Below, one piece after another: positions 16,323 through 25,273 of a stretch of DNA of 64,000 nt; the first letter of the stretch is position 1, and each line of letters opens with the position of its first letter. The notes beneath the pieces are model-generated. The model ran no database searches, was not told where the DNA came from, and worked only from the letters and a program-made list of their open reading frames with translations. The position numbers and the translations under genes were made by a program. The stretch is from Paracoccus methylarcula (GTDB lineage Bacteria; Pseudomonadota; Alphaproteobacteria; Rhodobacterales; Rhodobacteraceae): assembly GCF_003007735.2 (NCBI RefSeq), contig NZ_PXNQ02000001.1, forward strand, positions 620,001 to 684,000, given 5' to 3'.

Positions 16323-17675
16323 ATGACGGCCAGCGGTATGAACTCTCAGGAGGCCCGCGACATCGCCTATCACCTGCACAGCTACACGAATGCGGCCCGG
16401 CATCTCGAGATCGGCCCGATGGTGATCGAACGCGGCGAGGGGGCCTATGTCTTCGACAACGCCGGCAAGCGCTATTTCGAGGCGATGGCAGGATTGTGGA
16501 GCGTCGGTCTCGGCTTCAACGAGCAGCGGCTGGTCGATGCGGCAACGCGGCAGATGCAGGCGCTGCCCTTCTATCATTCCTTCTCGCATAAATCGCATGG
16601 TCCGGTCATCGATCTCGCGGAAAAGCTGATCTCGATTGCCCCGGTGCCGATGAGCAAGGTCTATTTCACCAATTCGGGTTCCGAGGCGAACGATACCGTG
16701 GTCAAGCTGCTCTGGTATCGCTCGAACGCGCTTGGCCAGCCGCAGCGCAAGAAGATCATCTCCCGGCTGCGCGGTTATCACGGCGTCACCATCGCCTCGG
16801 CCAGCCTGACCGGGTTGCCGAACAATCACAGGTCCTTCGATCTGCCGATTTCGAATGTCCTGCACACCATGGCCCCGCATTTCGGCAGCGAGGGCAACGA
16901 GGGCGAGAGCGAAGAGGATTTCGCGACCCGCTGCGCCGAGGAGCTGGAGGCGCTGATCCAGCGCGAAGGCCCCGACACCATCGCCGCCTTCATCGGCGAG
17001 CCGGTGATGGGCGCGGGGGGCGTGATCGTTCCGCCCCGGACCTATTGGGAGAAGATCCAGGCCGTGCTGAAGCGTCACGACATCCTGCTGGTCGCCGACG
17101 AGGTGATCTGCGCCTTAGGGCGCACGGGAAAGATGTTCGCCTGCGAAACCTTTGGCATCGAGCCGGATGTCCTGGTCATGTCCAAGCAGATCACCTCGTC
17201 CTATTTCCCGCTCTCCGCCTTCATGATCAACGAGCGCGTCTTCGAGCCGATCGCAGAGGAAAGCGACCGGATCGGCGTGCTGGGGCATGGCTTTACCGCT
17301 TCGGGTCATCCGGTGGGCGCGGCGGTGGCGCTGGAGAATATCGCCATCATCGAGGAACGGGACCTGGTCCGGAACGCGGCGGAAACCGGTGCCTATATGC
17401 AGGATCGCCTGAACGCCCTTGCCGATCATCCGCTGGTTGCCGAGACGCGGGGGATCGGCCTGATCGGGGCGCTTGAACTGGAACCGGGGGAGATCCCGGG
17501 GCAGCGAGGGGCCCTGATGAACCGGATCATGCAGGACAAGGGCGTGATCTCGCGCAACATGACCGACGCCATGGCCTTCTGCCCGCCGCTGATCGTCTCG
17601 CGCGCGCAGATCGACGAGATGATGGGCGTCGTGACGGAGTCGCTCGACATCCTGCAGCAGCAGATGCCGGCGTGA
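16323..17675 (+). CDS. Class III aminotransferase (omega-amino acid/polyamine:pyruvate type)
   Basis: The 450-residue PLP enzyme has the class III fold: FTNSGSEANDTVVKLLWYR (PLP phosphate-binding region), RGYHGVT, the Asp of LLVADEVICALGRTG, and the Schiff-base Lys288 in MSKQITSSYFP. It transfers an amino group from an omega-amine, polyamine or beta-amino acid to pyruvate or a similar acceptor in the cytoplasm. A ribosome site (CAGGGGG) precedes ATG 16323. It is the first gene of a plus-strand operon with the TPP enzyme and the M20 deacylase, divergent from the GntR gene. The putrescine/SpuC-like group is the nearest match I can name; the substrate is not certain. Confidence 0.85.
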   Translation: MTASGMNSQEARDIAYHLHSYTNAARHLEIGPMVIERGEGAYVFDNAGKRYFEAMAGLWSVGLGFNEQRLVDAATRQMQALPFYHSFSHKSHGPVIDLAEKLISIAPVPMSKVYFTNSGSEANDTVVKLLWYRSNALGQPQRKKIISRLRGYHGVTIASASLTGLPNNHRSFDLPISNVLHTMAPHFGSEGNEGESEEDFATRCAEELEALIQREGPDTIAAFIGEPVMGAGGVIVPPRTYWEKIQAVLKRHDILLVADEVICALGRTGKMFACETFGIEPDVLVMSKQITSSYFPLSAFMINERVFEPIAEESDRIGVLGHGFTASGHPVGAAVALENIAIIEERDLVRNAAETGAYMQDRLNALADHPLVAETRGIGLIGALELEPGEIPGQRGALMNRIMQDKGVISRNMTDAMAFCPPLIVSRAQIDEMMGVVTESLDILQQQMPA

Positions 17676-17705
17676 TCCCATCCTGTGACCGATAAGGAAA
17701 AGAAC

Positions 17706-19248
17706 ATGAACGGAGCCGAAAGCGTCGTCCGCAGCCTGCATGCCGGCGGGGTGGAAATCTGTTTCGCCAATCCCGGCACCTCCGAGATGCAATTCGTTGA
17801 TGCGCTGGACCGCACCCGGCTGATGCGCTGCGTGCTGGGCCTGTTCGAGGGTGTGGTGACCGGCGCGGCGGATGGCTATGCGCGCATGGCCGGGAAACCT
17901 GCGGTGACGCTTCTGCACCTTGCCCCCGGCCTCGCCAATGCCGGGGCCAATATGCATAACGCGCGCAAGGGCAGGGTGCCGATGGTGAATATCGTCGGCG
18001 ATCACGCCTTGCGCCATCAGCAATATGATGCGCCGCTCTCCGGCGATGTCGAGGGCGCGGCGGCCCCGTTCAGCGATTGGGTGCGCTCGGCCCGTTCGGC
18101 GGAAAGTTTCGCCGCCGAGGCGATGGAAGCGCTCGCCGTGGCGTGCAGCAAGCCGAGGAAAGTCGCCACGCTGGTCGCCCCGGCGGATATCGGTTGGGAC
18201 GAAGGCGGGGTGATGGCGGATGTGATCGCTCCTCAAGGGGCCGTCCCGCTGGATGAAGCCGCCCTGTCGCAAGCCGTCCAGGCTTTGGAGGGTGGCGAAA
18301 ACACCGTTATCCTGGCGGGCAATTCGGTCCTCGAAGACACTGCCGCGCTGGCATTGCTGCAGGGAATATCCGAACGCAGCGGCGCGCGTGTTCTTGCCCC
18401 GGTCTCAAGCCGCCGGACCGAGCGTGGCCGGGGCCGGTTCGAGCTGCCGAAGATCCCCTATCCGATCAACGAGGCGCTGGAATGCCTGCACCCCTTCACG
18501 CGGGCGATCCTGATCGAGACGCCGCCGCCGGTCGCCTTCTTTGCCTATCCGGGCAAGCCCAGCCTCGTTTTGCCCGAGAATTGCGAGATCATCAGGCTGG
18601 CGGGGCTGGATGGCGACGGCCCGGCGGCCATCGCCGCGCTGGCCGACCGGGTCGGCGCCAGGCCGGGCAGGCCGGTCGACAGCCCGCTGCTGCCCCGCGC
18701 CGCAATCCGGCGCGATCACCCGAGAGACACTGGCCGCCGCCATCGCCAATGCCTTGCCGGAAAACGCCATCGTCACGGATGAGATGGTCACGGCGGGTGC
18801 CCATGTCTATCCGGCCGCGGCGGGGGCGGCGCCGACAAGCTGGCTGGCACTGACAGGCGGCTCGATCGGCATCGGGTTGCCCTTGGCCACGGGGGCTGCG
18901 CTCGGTGCGCCCGACCGCCCGGTGATCGCCTGTCAGGCCGACGGCTCGGCGATGTACACGATCCAGGCGCTCTGGACACAGGCCCGCGAAGGTCTCAATG
19001 TCACCAATGTGATATTTGCCAATCGCAGCTATGAAATCCTCAAGGGGGAATTGCGCAATGTCGGCGCGAATCCGGGCCCCGCTGCGCTGAACATGCTTGA
19101 TCTCGACCGGCCCGAGCTGGATTTCGTGGCGCTGGCCCGCGGGATGGGCGTGCCGGGGCGGCGGGTCGAGGATGCCCGCGAATTGCAGCAAGCCATCGAG
19201 GATGCCACGCGCGAACCCGGCCCGTTCCTGATTGAAGCCGTGATGTAA
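17706..19248 (+). pseudogene. Thiamine pyrophosphate-dependent enzyme (acetolactate synthase-like), frameshifted
   Basis: Two overlapping frames together encode one TPP enzyme of about 515 residues. The first (17706 to about 18695) has the N-terminal PYR domain with the catalytic Glu48 (VLGLFEGVVTGAADGYARM) and the central domain. The second (about 18697-19248) has the PP domain with the TPP/Mg motif ADGSAMYTIQ...FANRSY. The reading frame breaks near 18693-18700; dropping one C from the CCCC run at 18693-18696 restores a smooth protein (SPLLPAPQSGAITRETL). It may be a true pseudogene or a read error. ATG 17706 follows AAGGAA. The family decarboxylates or condenses 2-oxo acids; it may process the 2-oxo acid made by a partner aminotransferase. 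Confidence 0.8.
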
Positions 19249-19272
19249 CGGTGCAGCCGAAAGGAGTATCCG

Positions 19273-20562
19273 ATGCCGCTAGATCCAGATCTCAAGGACC
19301 GCATCCTGAAATCCGTCGCGGAGGGGTTCGACGATCAGATCGCCTTCACGCAGCAGCTTGTCGCGATGCCCTCGCTGCGCGGGCACGAACACCCGATCCA
19401 GGATTTCGTGTTCAACCAGTTGAAATCGCGCGGCTACGCGATGGACCGTTTCGCGATGGACAGGGAGGCCATCGCCGCGCATCCCGGCGGTTCGCATTGG
19501 TCCGAGCAGCATTCGGACGCACCCATCATCGTCGGCATCCATCGACCCCGGAAGGAGACCGGACACTCGCTGATCCTGCAATCGCATCTCGACGTGGTGC
19601 CCGAAGGCTTGCATGACATGTGGCGCGACCCGCCCTTTTCGGGCCGGATCGACGGGGACTGGATGTATGGCCGGGGTGCCGCCGACATGAAGGCGGGCGC
19701 TGCGGCGAATATATTCGCGCTGGACGCATTGCGCCGGATCGGGCTGCAACCGGCGGCGACGGTCTATGTGCAATCGGTCGTGGAAGAGGAATCCACCGGC
19801 AACGGCGCGCTGCAGACATGGCTTCAGGGATATACTGCCGATGCCGTGCTGATCCCCGAACCCGAGGACGAAAAGCTGGTTCGCGCCAATACCGGCGTGC
19901 TGTGGTTCCAGGTCAGGCTGCGCGGCATGCCAGTGCATGTGCGGGAAATGGGCGAGGGGGCCAATGCCATCGATACCGCCTATCGCGTCATCGCTGCCCT
20001 GCGCGAGATCGAGGCGGATTGGAACTCCGAGAAGGGCGAACACCCGCATTTCGAGAATGAGGTCCATCCCATCAATCTCAATATCGGCAAGATCGAGGGC
20101 GGGGACTGGGCGTCCTCGGTGCCGTCATGGTGCAATATCGATTGCCGCGTCTCGATCTATCCGGGGCGCAGCGCCGCCGATGCCGCGCGCGAGATCACCG
20201 AACGGATCGCGGCTTTCGCGCAATCCGACAGGTTCCTGGCCAATAACCCGCCAGAGGTTGTCTTCAACGGTTTCCATGCCGAGGGCTATGTACTCGAACC
20301 CGGCTCCGACGCCGAGGTGGTCCTGGCCGGGGCGCATGAGACCGCCTGCGGCAGGCCCTTGGAGACCTTCATGACCGCCGGTTATCTCGATACACGGGTG
20401 TACGCGCTGTATAACCGCATTCCGGCGCTGTGCTATGGCCCGGTGTCGCGCAATATCCATGGCGTGGACGAATGCGTCAGCCTGCCGTCCCTGCGCCGGA
20501 TCACGCAGGCGATGGCATTGTTCATTGCGGATTGGTGCGGAACCGAAGCGGTGCAGGCCTGA
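19273..20562 (+). CDS. M20-family deacylase/deacetylase (ArgE/DapE type)
   Basis: The 429-residue metallohydrolase carries the M20 zinc ligands: His105 in QSHLDVV, Asp138 in GRGAADMKAG, the Glu pair in VVEEESTGNG (about 171-173), Glu in IPEPED, and the C-terminal His in NIHGVDECVSL. A dimerisation domain lies between (VRANTGVLWFQVRLRGMPVH). It removes an acyl group from an N-acyl amino acid or amine in the cytoplasm. AAGGAG sits just before the ATG. It closes the aminotransferase-TPP enzyme operon, so the imported compound is probably N-acylated; this is inference. Confidence 0.87.
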   Translation: MPLDPDLKDRILKSVAEGFDDQIAFTQQLVAMPSLRGHEHPIQDFVFNQLKSRGYAMDRFAMDREAIAAHPGGSHWSEQHSDAPIIVGIHRPRKETGHSLILQSHLDVVPEGLHDMWRDPPFSGRIDGDWMYGRGAADMKAGAAANIFALDALRRIGLQPAATVYVQSVVEEESTGNGALQTWLQGYTADAVLIPEPEDEKLVRANTGVLWFQVRLRGMPVHVREMGEGANAIDTAYRVIAALREIEADWNSEKGEHPHFENEVHPINLNIGKIEGGDWASSVPSWCNIDCRVSIYPGRSAADAAREITERIAAFAQSDRFLANNPPEVVFNGFHAEGYVLEPGSDAEVVLAGAHETACGRPLETFMTAGYLDTRVYALYNRIPALCYGPVSRNIHGVDECVSLPSLRRITQAMALFIADWCGTEAVQA

Positions 20563-20592
20563 CAGCGCTTCAACGCGCTGATCGCGGGCGGT

Positions 20593-20650
20593 GCCTCGGG
20601 CAGCCGGTGCCCTCACCCGATATATTGCCCCGGGGCGGGGCGCCCGAGGC
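20593..20650. terminator. Bidirectional hairpin between convergent genes
   Basis: GCCTCGGGC (20593-20601) and GCCCGAGGC (20642-20650) are perfect 9-bp inverted repeats, with a further GC-rich segment inside. They lie in the 135-base gap between the M20 gene (plus) and a GntR gene (minus), which converge, so a shared transcription terminator is likely. No T-tract is obvious. Confidence 0.45.
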
Positions 20651-20697
20651 GTTGAGATGTTTCTGCCCCGTGCTTCGCGCGGTCCCCGTGGATCGGT

Positions 20698-21414
20698 TCA
20701 GGCGGTGCCGTCCGCCTGATGCTCCGAAACTGCCTGGATCAGCAATTGGCGGCCGCTGCGGCTTATGCCCTCGCTGATATCGCGTTCGGTTGCGGCCGTC
20801 AGCGCTTCGGCGTCGCGGGCTTTCAGAGCCTCCAGAATTTCCTTGTGGCGGTCGATCTTGTAGAACTCCTTGACGTGTTCGTTGACCTGCCGTTGGAAAG
20901 GTCCAAGCTGCAGCCATATGCTTTCGATCGCCGGCATGGAGACCTGGTTCGGGTTGACCGAATAAAGCGATCGATGAAAGTCCTGATTCAGGATGGTCAG
21001 CCGGTCGAGATCGTTTCCGGCAATGGCCCTGTCCATTGCATCGTCGATGGATATCAGTTTTTCGATGAATATATCGGATATGTAGGGCAGTGACCGCTCG
21101 GCGGCATGTGTCTCGAGGGTGATGCGCAGCGCCACCAGTTCTTCAAGACGGCCAAGGGTCATGGCGGGGATCTGCATGCGCCGGTTCTCGAGAATCCTGA
21201 TCGCATGTTCAGAACTCAACCGGCGAACTGCCTCGCGGATCGGGGTCGGGCTGAGTTCCAGGCCGTCGGCGAGGCCGCGCATCGTCAGGCTGGTTCCCGG
21301 CGGGATGGCCCCGGTCATGATCGCATGGCGCAGGCGCGAATAGACATGTTCCTGGGTTGTGCGGTCCTTGTCCAAGGGAATGTCAGGAATCTTCAGGTCT
21401 TGTTTCTTGCCCAT
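20698..21414 (-). CDS. GntR-family regulator (FCD subfamily), second copy
   Basis: The 238-residue protein has a winged helix near residues 18-80 (EHVYSRLRHAIMTGAIPPGT, then LSPTPIREAVRRLSSEHA) and an FCD domain (LEELVALRITLETHAAER, then LNQDFHRSLY and HKEILEAL). ATG 21414 is chosen over a frame reaching 21492 because the upstream part has non-typical composition and includes promoter-like AT-rich DNA. It is divergent from the glutamine synthetase-like gene and probably controls the synthetase-oxidase-ureohydrolase operon. Confidence 0.87.
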   Translation of the reverse strand: MGKKQDLKIPDIPLDKDRTTQEHVYSRLRHAIMTGAIPPGTSLTMRGLADGLELSPTPIREAVRRLSSEHAIRILENRRMQIPAMTLGRLEELVALRITLETHAAERSLPYISDIFIEKLISIDDAMDRAIAGNDLDRLTILNQDFHRSLYSVNPNQVSMPAIESIWLQLGPFQRQVNEHVKEFYKIDRHKEILEALKARDAEALTAATERDISEGISRSGRQLLIQAVSEHQADGTA

Positions 21415-21537
21415 GCGAGAATCCGTCCAATGCTCGATCCCGACTATATGCGGAAAACATTGACTCTGGGAAGGTTTGATATAGTAAATCATAAAAAGAT
21501 ATCACAATTCTTGCATTGGTATCATTAAGGAATAATC
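21415..21537. promoter_or_regulatory. Divergent promoter region with repeated TGATAT/ATATCA half-sites
   Basis: This AT-rich 123-base stretch contains TGATAT at 21478-21483, ATATCA at 21499-21504 and TGGTATCA at 21517-21524, forming inverted and related half-sites in front of the glutamine synthetase-like gene. They are candidates for binding by the adjacent GntR regulator. Confidence 0.35.
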
Positions 21538-22887
21538 ATGCCTGCCAACCGCGCGAAAAAATGGCTGAGGGATCGACCGGAGATCGAGGCGATCTTTGCC
21601 TGTGTCTGCGATCTGAACGGCACCCTGCGCGGCAAGCGGGTTCCGGTCGATCACGCGGATAATGTCGTCGAGGGCGGGATGCGGATGCCGCTTTCGGTCG
21701 TGGGCGTGGATATCTGGGGCGAGGATATCGAGAACAGCGAATTGCTGTTCGAGACCGGCGATTCCGATGGGCTGTGCGATTTCACCGGGCGTGACCTGTT
21801 GCCGATCACCTGGTCGAACCGACCGACCGCCATGGCGATGCTTTGGATGCGCCGCGAAGATGGCTCGCCCTTCGAGGGCGATCCGCGCCGTGCCCTGGGG
21901 CGCATCGCCGATCGCTACAAGGCAAGGGGGCTGACCCCCGTCGTGGCGACCGAGCTGGAATTCTACCTGTGCGATCCGTCGGGCGACCGGCCCGATGCGC
22001 CGCGCTCTCCGGTGACGGGCAAGCGTCTGGATACGGACGATGTCCTGTCGCTGGATGAATTGCAGCATTTCGACGGCTTCCTGAATGATGTCTACGATGC
22101 CTGTGCCGCGCAGGGGATCCCGGCGGATGCGGCGATCTCGGAAAACGGGGCGGGGCAGTTCGAGATCAATCTGAAACATGTCGGCGACCCGTTGCGTGCC
22201 GCCGATGACGCGGTGCTGTTCAAGCGGGTGGTGCGGGGGATCGCGCGCAAGCACGGATATGCGGGCACCTTCATGGCCAAGCCCTATGGGGACCGCGCGG
22301 GAAGCGGGCTTCATGTGCATTTCTCGCTGATCGACGAAAAGGGCAGGAATGTCTTTGACAACGGCGGAGAAGAGGGCACGCCGCTTATGCATCAAGCCGT
22401 CGCCGGCCTGCTGGCCACGATGCAGGAAAACAGCCTGACCTTCGCGCCGCACGAGAATTCCTATCGCCGGTTGATGCCGGGCACACATGCTCCGACCAGG
22501 GCCGCATGGGGCTATGAGAACCGCACCGCCGCCATCCGCATTCCCGGAGGAAGCCACAAGGCGCGGCGGATCGAGCATCGGGTCGCCGGGGCGGATGCCA
22601 ATCCCTATCTGGTGCTGACCAGCATCCTGGGCGGCGCGCTGATCGGGATCGAGAACGGGATGGTGCCGCCCCCGGCCATCGTCGGGGATGCCTATCGCCT
22701 GGACCTGCCGCATCTCGCGTTGGACTGGGCCAGCGCGATTGATGCTTTCGCCCGCGGAAAGCATGTCCCAGAGGTGTTCTCCAGGCGGCTTCAGACCATG
22801 CTGGTCGAGTGCAAGACACAGGAAAGCAAGCGCTTCGGCCGCCATGTGACCGATTTCGAGTATCACTCCTACCTGGAGGTCGTGTGA
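21538..22887 (+). CDS. Glutamine synthetase-family ligase (gamma-glutamylpolyamine synthetase, PuuA-like)
   Basis: The 449-residue protein has the glutamine synthetase catalytic domain: ATELEFYL (metal Glu), ENGAGQFEINL, GSGLHVHFSL, and GYENRTAAIRIPGGSHKARR. It lacks the adenylylation-type C-terminus of GlnA and starts with a short PuuA-like N-terminus (VCDLNGTLRGKRVPVDHAD). The family joins glutamate to an amine using ATP. Its stop overlaps the start of a PuuB-like oxidase (TGATG), and a ureohydrolase follows, so a gamma-glutamylated pathway for putrescine or a related amine is the best reading. Confidence 0.85.
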   Translation: MPANRAKKWLRDRPEIEAIFACVCDLNGTLRGKRVPVDHADNVVEGGMRMPLSVVGVDIWGEDIENSELLFETGDSDGLCDFTGRDLLPITWSNRPTAMAMLWMRREDGSPFEGDPRRALGRIADRYKARGLTPVVATELEFYLCDPSGDRPDAPRSPVTGKRLDTDDVLSLDELQHFDGFLNDVYDACAAQGIPADAAISENGAGQFEINLKHVGDPLRAADDAVLFKRVVRGIARKHGYAGTFMAKPYGDRAGSGLHVHFSLIDEKGRNVFDNGGEEGTPLMHQAVAGLLATMQENSLTFAPHENSYRRLMPGTHAPTRAAWGYENRTAAIRIPGGSHKARRIEHRVAGADANPYLVLTSILGGALIGIENGMVPPPAIVGDAYRLDLPHLALDWASAIDAFARGKHVPEVFSRRLQTMLVECKTQESKRFGRHVTDFEYHSYLEVV

Positions 22888-24197
22888 TGAACGCGATGAC
22901 GCATCCCTATGCCGGTGACGGCAGCCACACCAGCAGCTATTACGCCGCCTCGGCCAATCCCTCGCCCGACCGCCCCCGGCTGACCGGCAAGGGCGAGATC
23001 GACATCTGTATCGTCGGCGCCGGTTACAGCGGGCTGTCCACGGGGCTTCATCTTGTCGAAAAGGGCTACAAGGTCGCGATCATCGAGGGCGCGCGGGTCG
23101 GTTGGGGCGCCTCGGGGCGCAATGGCGGCCAGATCGTCAACGGGCTGAACGCCAGCCTGCAAACCATCCGGAAACGCTATGGCCAGGACACCGCCACATT
23201 CGTTGCCGGACTGGTCCAGGAGGGTGGTGAGATCATCCGCGAGCGGGTCAGGACCTATGATATCCAATGCGATCTGAAGGACCTGAATATCTTCACCGGT
23301 CTGACCAAGGCTCACATGAAAGAGCTGGAAGAGCGGATGAAGCTATGGGCCAGCTACGGCATCACGAACCAAAAGCTTCTGGACAGGGATCAGCTGCGCG
23401 AACATGTCAATTCCGACCTCTACGAGGGTGGGCTGATCGATTATACCGGCGGCCATATGCACCCGCTCAACCTGGCCCTGGGCGAGGCCGCGGCTTTCGA
23501 GAAGCTCGGGGGCAGGATCTACGAGATGTCACCCGTGATCCATGTCGATACCGGGGCCGGGAAGCCGGTCGTGAAAACCGACAGGGGCGAGATGACCTGC
23601 AAGACGCTCGTGCTTTGCGGCAATGCCTATCTGGGCCATGTGGTCCCGCCGCTGACCTCGCGCGTGATGCCCGTATCGACGCAGGTCATGGCGACCGAGC
23701 CGCTTGGCGAAGAGCGTGCGCATTCACTGCTGCCGCAGGATGCCTGCGTCGAGGATATTCGTTATATTCTCGACTATTATCGCCTGTCCGGGGACAAGCG
23801 CCTGCTTTTCGGCGGCGGGACGGTCTATGGCGGCACGGATCCACGCGATATCGAGGCCAAGCTGCGGCCCAACATGCTCAAGGTCTTTCCGCAGTTGAAA
23901 GACATCCGGATCGACTATGCCTGGAGCGGGAATTTCGCGCTGTCCTTCAGCCGCGTGCCGCAGATGGGGCGGATCGGCAACAACACCTATTTCGCGCATG
24001 GCTATTCCGGCCACGGGGTCACCGGCTCGCATACGTTCGGGCGGATCCTGTCCGAAGCCATCGACGGCGAACTGACCCGTTTCGACATGTTCGACAAGGT
24101 GCCCTGGTATCCGTTCCCCGGCGGTCGGATGTTCCGGGTCCCTTATTCCATGGTCGGTTCGTGGTGGTATGCGCTGCGCGACAGGCTTGGATTTTAA
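22887..24197 (+). CDS. FAD-dependent oxidoreductase (DAO family, PuuB-like)
   Basis: The 436-residue flavoenzyme has the dinucleotide fold IVGAGYSGLSTGLHLVEKG, then GWGASGRNGGQI, typical of the glycine oxidase/PuuB group that oxidises gamma-glutamylputrescine and similar secondary amines with release of H2O2 or an aldehyde. The C-terminal FAD contact is FAHGYSGHGVTGSHTFG. ATG 22887 overlaps the synthetase stop and has GGAGG about 10 bases upstream; a longer frame starting at 22809 lies inside the previous gene. The product aldehyde would feed the pathway to GABA-type compounds. Confidence 0.87.
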   Translation: MNAMTHPYAGDGSHTSSYYAASANPSPDRPRLTGKGEIDICIVGAGYSGLSTGLHLVEKGYKVAIIEGARVGWGASGRNGGQIVNGLNASLQTIRKRYGQDTATFVAGLVQEGGEIIRERVRTYDIQCDLKDLNIFTGLTKAHMKELEERMKLWASYGITNQKLLDRDQLREHVNSDLYEGGLIDYTGGHMHPLNLALGEAAAFEKLGGRIYEMSPVIHVDTGAGKPVVKTDRGEMTCKTLVLCGNAYLGHVVPPLTSRVMPVSTQVMATEPLGEERAHSLLPQDACVEDIRYILDYYRLSGDKRLLFGGGTVYGGTDPRDIEAKLRPNMLKVFPQLKDIRIDYAWSGNFALSFSRVPQMGRIGNNTYFAHGYSGHGVTGSHTFGRILSEAIDGELTRFDMFDKVPWYPFPGGRMFRVPYSMVGSWWYALRDRLGF

Positions 24198-24271
24198 TCG
24201 GGCGGCTATTGCCGGATAAGGGAACGGCGATACCATCGCCGCAGCATCGCGAATCGACAGGAGCAGGAAGC

Positions 24272-25243
24272 ATGCCGAGCAAGGGTGACCAGGCCTTTCG
24301 CCGCAAGGACACGACCAGGGGCCGCTGGCACGAGATGACCTATGGCGGTGCGCTCAGTTTCCTGCGCCGCAATTACAGCCGCGATCTCGACGGGGTGGAC
24401 GTGGCCGTGATCGGGGTGCCCTATGACAATGCGGTGACCTTCCGGCCCGGCTGCCGGTTGGGGCCGCAGGCGATCCGTGCCGCCTCGGTTCAACTGGCCG
24501 AACTGAAGGCGTTTCCCTTCGGCTTCGATCCCTTTGAGACCCTGTCGGTCGTGGATTACGGGGACGTGCATCTGGATCCTCATCATCCCGAAACCATCCG
24601 CCCGGCCATCGAGGCCCAAGCCGATGAAATCCTGCAAGGCGACGCCCGGACGCTGGCCCTGGGTGGGGATCATTCCATCGCTTACCCGCTACTGAGGGCG
24701 CAGGCGAAAAAACACGGCCCGGTGGCGCTGATCCAGTTCGACGCCCATTGCGACACTTGGGCGGATGACGGGATGCAATTTGACCATGGCAGCATGTTCC
24801 TGCGCGCCGCGCGCGAAGGGCTCATCGATGTCGGCAAGTCCACGCAGGTCGGCCTGCGGACCTTCAACGACGAGGATTTCGGCTTCGAGATCCTGACCAG
24901 CCCCTGGATCCACCGCAATGGCATCGACGCCGCAATCCAGGTGGCGCGCGAGCGTGCCGGTGATGCCCCGGTCTATATCTCCTTTGACGTGGACGGCATG
25001 GATCCGGCCTTTGCGCCCGGGACGGGGACGCCCGTGCCGGGGGGGCTGGCCTCGTGGCAGGCGCTGGAATTCATTCGCGGTCTCGGTGGTCTGGACCTGG
25101 TGGGGCTGGATGTCGTCGAGGTTTCGCCTCCATATGATCAGTCCGAGATAACCGCGATCGCGGCTGCGACCGTGGCGCATGACTGGCTGTGCCTTCTCGC
25201 AAAGGCGAAGGGGGCCAGGACAGTCGAGGTCGGAAGGCTCTGA
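24272..25243 (+). CDS. Ureohydrolase (agmatinase / guanidino-acid hydrolase family)
   Basis: The 323-residue enzyme has all binuclear manganese motifs: LGGDHSIAYP, QFDAHCDTW and SFDVDGMDPAFAPGTGTP. It hydrolyses a guanidino group to urea and an amine. Agmatinase (giving putrescine) fits the gamma-glutamylation genes just upstream; guanidinobutyrase (giving GABA) is also possible because a TPP enzyme and aminotransferase lie nearby. ATG 24272 follows GGAGCAGGAAG. A longer open frame that overlaps the previous gene in another frame is a chance extension. It ends the operon; a hairpin follows. Confidence 0.87.
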   Translation: MPSKGDQAFRRKDTTRGRWHEMTYGGALSFLRRNYSRDLDGVDVAVIGVPYDNAVTFRPGCRLGPQAIRAASVQLAELKAFPFGFDPFETLSVVDYGDVHLDPHHPETIRPAIEAQADEILQGDARTLALGGDHSIAYPLLRAQAKKHGPVALIQFDAHCDTWADDGMQFDHGSMFLRAAREGLIDVGKSTQVGLRTFNDEDFGFEILTSPWIHRNGIDAAIQVARERAGDAPVYISFDVDGMDPAFAPGTGTPVPGGLASWQALEFIRGLGGLDLVGLDVVEVSPPYDQSEITAIAAATVAHDWLCLLAKAKGARTVEVGRL

Positions 25244-25256
25244 GGCAGGGAGCGGA

Positions 25257-25273
25257 GGCCGGGAGATCCGGCC
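25257..25273. terminator. Hairpin between convergent ureohydrolase and SorC-type genes
   Basis: GGCCGG-GAGAT-CCGGCC forms a 6-bp stem exactly in the 30-base gap between the two convergent stops, suggesting a shared terminator. There is no T-tract. Confidence 0.45.
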
